Shown: piece after piece, positions 50,825 to 58,600 of the stretch | Numbering within the stretch: the stretch's first letter is position 1 | How the letters are laid out: every line of letters starts with the position of its first letter | Assembly: GCA_025927475.1 (NCBI GenBank) | Contig: JAICLL010000017.1 | Coordinates: forward strand, 1-60,638 | Length of the DNA stretch: 60,638 nucleotides | Reading direction: 5' to 3' | Source of the DNA: Pirellulales bacterium | GTDB taxonomy: Bacteria; Planctomycetota; Planctomycetia; Pirellulales; JAICIG01 | Notes under the pieces: generated by a model | Seen by the model: only the letters and a program-made list of their open reading frames with translations | Database searches by the model: none | What the model was told of the DNA's origin: nothing | Translations under genes and position numbers: made by a program

Positions 50825-51868
50825 TCAAAACTGCCGTGCGGCCCTAATCGTTTCCCCCAAGGCAATCGAATAATCTTCCATTCGCACTCCGTCGACGGTC
50901 GGTTCGGGCTTCCTGGTCACCCCATCGACGGCGCCCGCCTCGCGCACCAGGTGCTCGATCAGCCGCACTTGGCTCTCTCCGTCCCAGCCAGGCAATAATT
51001 CGCCGCGGCCGCGCAGGGCGATGAGGGCGCAAGCCAAGCCATACGCTCCCCAATTGCTGATGCCTGCGACAATCAGGTAATCGGTCGCAATGCGGCAAAT
51101 GATCCGACCGGCGTCTTCGCCGGGTAGCGCGGCGCGAAGCGTCTCCCAAGGCAGCGATCCCATGCCGATTTCGTTGCCGCCGTCGCCGATGCCAATGGTC
51201 TTGATTGCCGGGCGGCGCGCGGCGGCCGCGGCAAACAGCCGATGCGCCGGCGCGGTGTAGGCGTCGATCGGCTGGCCGCGCATGTTATGGCAGACATCGC
51301 GGTGCTCCGGCGGCACATCGCGCAGGAACTCTTCCAGGGGCGGCGGCCCCGAGCGCGCCTGCGCCGCCAAGGAATCGGGCGTGTGGCTGGGACCGACGCG
51401 CTCAATCGAAATCAGATGCGTTAGCCGGCCGCCCCGCGGCGAGTTGAGAAAGCATTCCGACCAATCCCCGGCATCACCGCCGTGGCTCGGTGCTTTCGCG
51501 TTACCGAGAGGCATTTCGATCAGCTCGCTATCGAGGCCCCATAAGCGACAGCCGCATTCCAACAGCGGCAGGCCAAAACGATCGCTGATCAACGCGGTTT
51601 CGATGCCCAGCGCCGCCAAGGCCCGGGCCAGGTAAAGCGCTCCGGGCGGACCATCGGTCTCCGCGGCGGGCGGATTGGCCGCGGTGATGCAAAAGCCGGT
51701 GACAATCGCCACGCTGCGCGCCGCGGCGAGCTCATGAGCCGCCTGTTCGAGCTGGCCGGCTGCCAGCCAGCGGCCTTGCGTGCGGAAACCCGCCAGCCCG
51801 CGCCCGCCCGGATCGCGGCGCACGACTGCTTCAAGGGCATCGCATGTGGTGGAGCGTAAAGGCGTCAT
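50825..51868 (-). CDS. DUF4392 / D-glutamate cyclase-like protein
   Basis: A 347-aa protein matching the C-terminal domain family of D-glutamate cyclase (DUF4392), which turns D-glutamate into 5-oxo-D-proline. Signature blocks: VAIVTGFCITAANPPAAETD, RALAALGIETALISD, LISIERVGPS, and the strongly conserved TIGIGDGGNEIGMG. Cytosolic; no signal peptide. Single gene, 80 nt from the antitoxin and divergent from the bc operon. Confidence 0.85.
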   Translation of the reverse strand: MTPLRSTTCDALEAVVRRDPGGRGLAGFRTQGRWLAAGQLEQAAHELAAARSVAIVTGFCITAANPPAAETDGPPGALYLARALAALGIETALISDRFGLPLLECGCRLWGLDSELIEMPLGNAKAPSHGGDAGDWSECFLNSPRGGRLTHLISIERVGPSHTPDSLAAQARSGPPPLEEFLRDVPPEHRDVCHNMRGQPIDAYTAPAHRLFAAAAARRPAIKTIGIGDGGNEIGMGSLPWETLRAALPGEDAGRIICRIATDYLIVAGISNWGAYGLACALIALRGRGELLPGWDGESQVRLIEHLVREAGAVDGVTRKPEPTVDGVRMEDYSIALGETIRAARQF

Positions 51869-51975
51869 TGCTTACAAGAGTGTAATTCGCCTGGCCGATG
51901 TTCAATTAGGGTTTTCTTCGGGCGAGTGGCGCGTTAGATTGAATCGACGGTTGATGCATTCTGCATCGGGGGTGG

Positions 51976-52003
51976 TTGACAAGGCAGTAGAGCGGGATAC
52001 AAC
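51976..52003 (+). promoter_or_regulatory. Promoter of the bc complex operon
   Basis: A perfect -35 TTGACA, 16-bp spacer, TACAAC. Predicted start near 52010, giving a ~29-nt leader. Confidence 0.5.
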
Positions 52004-52017
52004 CATAGCGGCAGACA

Positions 52018-52035
52018 TTGTGAAATTTATCACAA
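52018..52035. promoter_or_regulatory. CRP/FNR-family operator-like palindrome
   Basis: TTGTGA-AATTTA-TCACAA is an 18-bp site with perfect 6-bp arms. It contains the exact CRP-type core TGTGA-N6-TCACA. It ends 3 nt before the Rieske ATG and lies downstream of the predicted promoter, so a bound regulator would probably repress. As RNA it could also fold over the ribosome site. Confidence 0.5.
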
Positions 52036-52038
52036 AGC

Positions 52039-53163
52039 ATGGCTGACAAGAAAAAAATGTCGGTGGCCGAGATTTTGGCCGCCGCGCGCAAAAGCGACAA
52101 CAAAGGTGATGGCGGCGAACCGGCTGCGCCCGTGCCGGCAGAACCGGTGGCCGCGGAAGCCGCCAGTGAGTCGAGCGCGGAAAGCACCGCGCCGGCGGTT
52201 GCAAATGCTGCACCGGCGCCCAAAGAGCCGGCTGCGAAGCCCAAGCCCGCCGCCGGCGGCAGGCCAAGCGTGGCCGACATTCTCAAGGCGGCAAGGGAAA
52301 AAGGCGGTGGCGCCTCAGCCGAGAAGCCGGCGGCCGGTCCCAGTCCGGCCGCTGCCAAGTCAGCAGCCGCGAAACCAGCAGCCGCAGCAAAGCCTGCCGC
52401 CGCCAAGGCAGCGGAAAAACCCGCCGCAAAGCCAGTCAAGGCAGGCGCCGCGGCGGCTGCCACGGACACCAGCAGCATCCTGGCCGCCGCCCGTAGCCAG
52501 CACCGGCCCGGCCCGGTCTCGAAGGCCGAAGCGGCTGCGCGGCTGAAGCAAGAGCCGGCGGACAAGGCCAAGCCAGCCAAGCCCACGGTGCCCCCCATGC
52601 CGGCCAAGCCCGACTATGCCCGGGCCAAGCCGGCGAAAGCGGTGTCGCTCGACGGCGACCGCCGTGGGTTCCTGAGCTTCGCCGTCGGGTCGTTCTTGGG
52701 CATGGGTTTTACCTCGCTGGCTACCACCTTTGGGCTGTGGACGCTTGGCACCGCACGGTTCATGTTTCCCAACGTGCTCATCGAGCCGCCGAGCAAGTTC
52801 AAGGTCGGCTTCCCCAGCGACTTCGCACCGGGCATGGTCGAAGAAAAATTCAAGGCCCAATTCGGCGTGTGGGTGGTCAAGGCCGAGTACCAGGGGCAAT
52901 TGCAAATCTACGCCCTGCGCACGGTTTGCACCCACCTGGGCTGCACGCCCAACTGGCTCGAAGGCGAGCAGAAATTCAAATGCCCCTGCCACGGCAGCGG
53001 TTTTTACAAAGACGGGATCAACTTTGAAGGCCCGGCGCCCCGCCCCTTGGAGCGCTATGCCATCCGCCTGGCCGACGACGGCCAATTGGAAATCGACAAG
53101 AGCAAAACGTTCCAGGAAGAAATGGGCAACTGGAAAGACGCCGCTTGCTTTGTGCCTGTGTGA
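52039..53163 (+). CDS. Rieske Fe-S subunit of bc complex with long N-terminal extension
   Basis: A 374-aa protein. The C-terminal ~150 residues are a Rieske domain: CTHLGC and CPCHGSGF provide the two Cys and two His ligands of the [2Fe-2S] centre. A membrane/export segment precedes it (FLSFAVGSFLGMGFTSLATTF). Residues 1-~205 are an Ala/Lys/Pro-rich extension carrying three copies of a short motif: SVAEILAAARKSD, SVADILKAAREKG and SSILAAARSQH. Rieske proteins are normally ~180-200 aa. It is the first gene of the bc operon. Confidence 0.93.
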   Translation: MADKKKMSVAEILAAARKSDNKGDGGEPAAPVPAEPVAAEAASESSAESTAPAVANAAPAPKEPAAKPKPAAGGRPSVADILKAAREKGGGASAEKPAAGPSPAAAKSAAAKPAAAAKPAAAKAAEKPAAKPVKAGAAAAATDTSSILAAARSQHRPGPVSKAEAAARLKQEPADKAKPAKPTVPPMPAKPDYARAKPAKAVSLDGDRRGFLSFAVGSFLGMGFTSLATTFGLWTLGTARFMFPNVLIEPPSKFKVGFPSDFAPGMVEEKFKAQFGVWVVKAEYQGQLQIYALRTVCTHLGCTPNWLEGEQKFKCPCHGSGFYKDGINFEGPAPRPLERYAIRLADDGQLEIDKSKTFQEEMGNWKDAACFVPV

Positions 53164-53400
53164 GAGGGGCTTGGGACTGGGGGCTAGGGGCTAGGGGCGT
53201 ATGAAGAACATGGAATCAAAATTGAAATCGGAACATTCTGCGCGCTCCGTAGGAACGCCCCCCACCGTGCCGTTCCGCCAGTGGCGAGCTGACATCGCGC
53301 CGCCCGCCCCGGAACGCCACAGAACGTTTTCCCTGCAAACGTTTTCCCTGCAGACGTCCAGCCCAGAACCCCAGCCCTTAGTCCCCAGCCCCTAGTCCCC
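53164..53400. repeat. G-rich/C-rich arms in the Rieske-cytochrome b spacer
   Basis: After the Rieske stop come GGGGGCTAGGGGCTAGGGG-type units (53164-53197). Before the cytochrome b ATG come CCCTTAGTCCCCAGCCCC-type units (53369-53400), broadly complementary. Between them lie a degenerate REP1 (53246-53279) and two copies of ACGTTTTCCCTGCA. Confidence 0.65.
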
Positions 53401-53410
53401 ACTCCTCCGC

Positions 53411-54187
53411 ATGCCCTCCCTCAGCGAATCGATCCGAAACTCGCAGGTTTGGAAAAGCGTTTTCCGCCATCCGATGCCCATCGACCGGCGCAATCGGATC
53501 GTGGTGATGCTCACCAACTTCTTCCTGCACTTGCACCCGGTGTCGATCAAGAAGCAGGGCATCGCGCTCAGTTATACCTGGTGCATGGGCGGCGTTACGT
53601 TTTTTTTGTTTCTGGTCGAAACGGTGACCGGCGTGCTGCTGATGTTCTATTACCGCCCCACGCTGGAGTGGGCCTACAACGACATCACCGCCCTGCGCGA
53701 CGTGGTCAGTCTGGGCATCCTGCGCGAGCTGCATCGCTGGGGTGCGCACGCCATGGTCATCACCACCTGGCTGCACATGTATCGGGTGTTCCTGACCGGC
53801 AGCTATAAGCCGCCGCGCGAGTTTAACTGGGTGGTCGGCGTCATTTTATTGCTGCTTACACTTTTGCTTTCGTTCACCGGATATTTGCTGCCCTGGGATC
53901 AATTGGCCATCTGGGCCATCACGGTCGGCTCGAACATGGCCCGCGCCACGCCGCTCTTGGGGCACGAAGGGCCAGGCCAGCAACTGCTCACGCTGGGCGG
54001 CATCGACATGATCACCAACGGCTCCGACGCGCGGTTCGCCTTGCTGGGCGCCCGCTTCGTCGGCGAAGAAACGCTTAATCGGTTTTACGTCCTTCACTGT
54101 GTCGCCATTCCGCTGGCCGTGTCGCTGCTGATCGCCATTCACTTTTGGCGCGTGCGCAAGGATGGCGGAATTAGTGGACCACTGTAA
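53411..54187 (+). CDS. Cytochrome b N-terminal half (cytochrome b6-like)
   Basis: A 258-aa membrane protein with four helices and both bis-His heme pairs: [21 protein letters not shown] and the later [20 protein letters not shown]. The close fit to cytochrome b6 includes [29 protein letters not shown] and the end [10 protein letters not shown]. Cys58 in YTWCMGG aligns with the b6 Cys that carries the extra c-type heme (ci/cn). In the membrane this half holds the two b hemes that pass electrons between the quinol sites. No Shine-Dalgarno; a C-rich repeat arm lies directly before the ATG. Confidence 0.95.
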   Translation: MPSLSESIRNSQVWKSVFRHPMPIDRRNRIVVMLTNFFLHLHPVSIKKQGIALSYTWCMGGVTFFLFLVETVTGVLLMFYYRPTLEWAYNDITALRDVVSLGILRELHRWGAHAMVITTWLHMYRVFLTGSYKPPREFNWVVGVILLLLTLLLSFTGYLLPWDQLAIWAITVGSNMARATPLLGHEGPGQQLLTLGGIDMITNGSDARFALLGARFVGEETLNRFYVLHCVAIPLAVSLLIAIHFWRVRKDGGISGPL

Positions 54188-54192
54188 GAAAG

Positions 54193-54345
54193 GGTTCGGA
54201 GGTCAGAGGTCGGAGGTCAGGGCGCACGAATTCCAGCCCTCGTAAAGGTGGGTGCTGGATCCGCCATGCGGACATAAGCACGGCCCTTAAAACTCCGATC
54301 GTGATCTCTGAATCCCGAATCCTGACCCCCGACCCCCGCCCTCCT
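54193..54345. repeat. G-rich/C-rich arms between the two cytochrome b genes
   Basis: GGGTTCGGAGGTCAGAGGTC and further units begin 5 nt after the stop (54193-54222). CCCGAATCCTGACCCCCGAC-type units lie at 54312-54345, ending 4 nt before the next ATG. They are partly complementary. Confidence 0.65.
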
Positions 54346-54349
54346 GCTC

Positions 54350-55696
54350 ATGCACGGCTCTCACCAAGCATTCATCCACGATATCGCCACCGGGCTGGGT
54401 CTCTATTACCTGCTCTTGTGCCTGATGAATTGGGCGGCGGCGCTGTGGCTGTGGCGCAAGGGGCCGGTCACCTATTTCCATTTCGGCCTGATGCCGTTCA
54501 CCAACGTGCTGTTGTGGTTGTTGGTGGGCATGTTCTTTTTCATCCTTGCGCCGTTCACCATGATCGGCTGGCCGCCTGAGTTGGCCGATTTCATAAAAGG
54601 CGGAGTCAATACGCTCTCTGGCCCAGTGACGCTCACGGTCGGCGCGCTGGCGTCGCTCACCATTCTCTTTCTGGGGCGACGGTTTTTCGTAAAGCCGGTA
54701 GTGGCCTGGGCAGGGTTCAACCTGGCCCTGCTGGCCATGGGCCTGTCGATGACCGATCCGACGTTCGCCGAGATCGTGCGCAAGCCCGACAATGTTCCGA
54801 TCGTCGTGCTGGTGTTTTTGCTTGGCTTTTTCACCTGGCTGGCCGGCTATCAGGCGGTGCGCAACGACGACCGCATGCGGCAGGGTCTGCCGCCCATGGA
54901 AAAACTCGATGACGAAAAGACGCTCGTCTGGCCCGACCTGGTGTATACCGAACTGATCTGCATGATCGCCCTGACGGCGCTGTTGCTGGTGTGGGCCATC
55001 ATGTTGCAAGCGCCGCTGGAAGATCCGGCGAGTAGCGTCAAGACGCCCAACCCCTCGAAGGCCCCCTGGTACTTTCTGGGGCTGCAAGAGATGCTGGTCT
55101 ATTTCGACCCGTGGTATGCCGGCGTCGTGCTGCCCAGTGTGGTGCTGGTCGGGCTGATGGCCATTCCGTTTCTGGATTTCAACCGCCAGGGCAGCGGCTA
55201 TTACACCATCGAACAACGGCGGTTCGCTTACATCGTGTTTCAGACCGGTTTTCTGCAACTGTGGGTGGTGCTGATCGTGCTGGGTACGTTTTTGCGCGGG
55301 CCAAACTGGAACTTTTTCGGGCCGTTCGAGCACTGGGACGTGCACAAGGTGTTGCCGTTGAACAACATCGACCTTTCCCAATATTTCTGGGTGTACGGCC
55401 TGCAGCAAAGCTTGCCTCGCGCCCCTGAAGGCAGCAGCACCGGTTTGCAACTCGCCTATATCCTGCTGCGCGAATCGCCCGGCATCATCGCCGTGCTGGC
55501 CTATTTCATGTTTCTGCCGCCCTTAATGGCCGCCACGGTGTTCCGCAAGTTTTTCGTGCGGATGGGTTTTCTTCGTTACATGGTCATGTCGAACCTGCTG
55601 CTGCTGATGGCCACGCTGCCCATCAAGATGGTGCTGCGGTGGACGTTCAATTTGAAATACATCATCAGCATCCCGGAATACTTTTTGAATTTCTAG
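54350..55696 (+). CDS. Cytochrome b C-terminal half, extended
   Basis: A 448-aa protein with about nine or ten membrane helices. The cytochrome b C-terminal domain lies around residues 190-330, with the quinol-site motif reading APWY (NPSKAPWYFLGLQEMLVYFD, then PWYAGVVLP) in place of PEWY. An N-terminal part of about 130 residues adds four helices, and a C-terminal helix bundle follows (RRFAYIVFQTGFLQLWVVLI and beyond). The KAPWYFLGLQE form is known from several non-mitochondrial bc complexes. It starts at ATG 54350 right after a C-rich repeat arm; the next gene starts 1 nt after its stop. Confidence 0.92.
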   Translation: MHGSHQAFIHDIATGLGLYYLLLCLMNWAAALWLWRKGPVTYFHFGLMPFTNVLLWLLVGMFFFILAPFTMIGWPPELADFIKGGVNTLSGPVTLTVGALASLTILFLGRRFFVKPVVAWAGFNLALLAMGLSMTDPTFAEIVRKPDNVPIVVLVFLLGFFTWLAGYQAVRNDDRMRQGLPPMEKLDDEKTLVWPDLVYTELICMIALTALLLVWAIMLQAPLEDPASSVKTPNPSKAPWYFLGLQEMLVYFDPWYAGVVLPSVVLVGLMAIPFLDFNRQGSGYYTIEQRRFAYIVFQTGFLQLWVVLIVLGTFLRGPNWNFFGPFEHWDVHKVLPLNNIDLSQYFWVYGLQQSLPRAPEGSSTGLQLAYILLRESPGIIAVLAYFMFLPPLMAATVFRKFFVRMGFLRYMVMSNLLLLMATLPIKMVLRWTFNLKYIISIPEYFLNF

Positions 55697-55697
55697 C

Positions 55698-58600
55698 ATG
55701 CCAGCGACAGAACAAACTTGGTACAACCAGAAGTTGCTGCACGTGATTTTCGGCGCCACGGGCGTGCTAATGCTGCTCTGCACGCTGTGGATGTTGGCGG
55801 CCGACCACAATCGCGAGTGGAAGGTGGTGCAGCGGCAGTTCCGCAATTTGGAAAGCTATACGGCGGCCTCGCGGCTTAGCGGCGAGGAATCGGCCGAATA
55901 CTATCTGCGCCAGCGGCAGCTCAAAGCTCAGGTCGAAGAGGCGCAAAGCGAGGCGCCGCCGCGCGAGCTCATCGACGAATTTAAGCGTGTGGCCAATCAA
56001 GAGGCCCACAACGGCTACAATGTGGACAGAATCGACAACGCTTATGAGCAGCTTGTGCAGGCGCATCGCACGCTTCATCCCGAGAGCAGCGATGGCCAAT
56101 CCGACGGCGACGCGACGCTCAGCGAAGACGACCGCAAGGAGCTGATCGACCTGCGCCGCGACTTGCTCTCGGCCCTGCAAGATGTGCTCTCGAAGGCTCG
56201 TCAGGACGAAGACAACAAGCAGCGGAATCTGAAATTCAAGCGGGCCGAACTGGACGGCAGGCGCAGCGAGTACGATATCGCCGTGGCCAACGGGATCGAC
56301 GAAGTCCGGCAGCGCGAGTTGGAAGAGCGCGTGCAAGAAACCGAGAGCGAGGTCAGCGGCAAGCTTTTGCCATTGGCTCAGAACGCCAAAAACCACCGTG
56401 TCGAACTGCAAAAGCTGTTCGACCGGGTGATGGCGCCCGAAACGGCGGCGCGGAAGACGCTTTCCGACCACGAGGCCGAGGTGGCCCGGCTCGAAGCCGC
56501 CTTTGCCGAACGCAGCAACACCGCGCGAAAGCGCATCTTAGAGCTGCCGGTGATCGATGCCTTCGGCCGACCCTTGAAGATCGACAACATCTGGCTGCCG
56601 CAGCTTACCTGGAACAACAACTTCCGCGACGTGGCCCGCTACGATCGCTGCACTACTTGCCACCAGGGCATCGACAGAACCGCTCCCGGTTCGGCGGTGG
56701 CGCAGGGATATGCGTCCGTCGAGCGGCTGGAAGTAACCTTGGCTACGCCGGAGGCTGCGCCGGAAATTACGGAAGAGCAGCAGCTTCATATCGATGGCAT
56801 GAAGAACGCCGCCAACAAGGGGTGGTTTTGGCAGCGGGGCGAGTTGAACGACGCCGCCAGCGAGCAAGAGCTGCAGTATAAGCTGAGCAACGCTTACGGC
56901 CTGCAATTGGGCCGGCAGGGCACCTTTGCCGCCAACGACGTGACGGTGACCGTGGTGCGACCGCGTTCACCCGCCGCCAATGCACGCATCGAGCCGGGCG
57001 ATGTGATCGAGCAGATCAACGACGTCAAGCTGCTTGACCGCACCCGCGCAATCACCTATTTGCTCAAGAGCGTCGATTGGGGCAAGCCGCTGGTGCTGCA
57101 TTTGCGCCGCGGCACGCCGCAGCCATTCACTTCGCATCCGCGGCTCGACCTGTACGTCGGCTCGCTCAGCCCCCACAAGCTGGGCGAGATGGGCTGCACC
57201 GTCTGCCACGACGGGCAAGGCAGTGCCACCCAGTTCAAATGGGCTTCGCACACGCCCAACACGCCGGTCCAGGCCGAAGCGTGGCACGGCGAGCATGGTT
57301 GGTTCAACAACCACAACTGGCTGTTCCCAATGATGCCCAAGCGGTTCAACGAAAGTCTCTGCCTGAAGTGCCATCACGACGTGGTCGAGCTGGCCGCCAG
57401 CGATCGCTTTCCCGATCCGCCCGCCCCCAAGCTGATGGCCGGCCACCACACCATCGAGAAATTCGGCTGCTTCGGCTGCCACGAGATCAACGGCTGGGAC
57501 GGTCCGACTCGCCGCCGCGGTCATGACCTGCGGGCAGAGCCAATGTACTTTGCCGCCGCCCAGCAATTGCTGATCGATCCCGGTCTCAGCGACCGCGAGC
57601 GCGAGCTGGCGCAGGAAGTGATATCCGGACCTGAGCGGCACGAAGCCCGCAAGCTGCTGGCCGAATCGATCCGCGCAGACGCCGCATTGGTGCCGGCCGC
57701 CGGCGCCAAGGAACCGCAGGTCACCGAAAAGACCGGCAGCGAAGTGGCCGCCGACGAAGCGCTCGATGCGGCGGGCGACGAACCCGCTTCCGCCCCCGAG
57801 CAGGCCCGGCTGACTGCCGAATCGCACAAGCTGGCAACCATTTTGGGCGCCGACGACGCAACGCCCGGCGAATATCGCAAGGTCGGTCCCAGTTTGCGGT
57901 ACGTGGGCCAGAAGGTCGATTTCGACTTCCTGTATAGCTGGATCAAAAACCCCACCGACTTCCGGCCCAGCACTCGCATGCCGCGGTTTTTTGGTCTCTG
58001 GGACCACTTGGTGCCTGAGCAGGCCGTCGATGACCAGGGGCGTCCGAAGTTCCGCGACGCCACCAAGCAGCATCCCGTGATGGCCGAAAGCCCCGGACTG
58101 GCCGAAGCCAAGCGGTTCGAGCCGGTCGAAATTCGGGCCATCGCCGAGTATCTGCTCGATCAGAGCCAGCCGTTCGACTACGCCGAGTATTCCGAGGGCG
58201 TCACCGAAGAGCCTTCCGCCGAACGCGGCAAGCAGGTCTTTCAGGCGCGCGGCTGCCTGGCTTGCCATCAGCACCGCGACTTCCCCGAGGCCAAGCAGAC
58301 GCAAGGTCCCGACCTATCGCGAATTGCGGCGAAGCTCAAGGGTGAGCGCGGCGAGCGCTGGCTCTATAGCTGGGTGCGCGAGCCGAACCGCTATCACGCC
58401 CGCACGGTGATGCCGAATGTGTTCTTGCTGCCCGTGGAAGGCGCCGGCGGCGCGGTGAGCGATCCTGCCCGCGATGTGACGGCCTATCTGCTTTCGTCGC
58501 AGGCTGACGATTGGGCGCCGCAAGCCCCGCCCGAACTCAACCCCGCCGCGCTCGACGAGCTGACGAAGATCTATCTCAGCGCGTCATTCAGCGATGCCCA

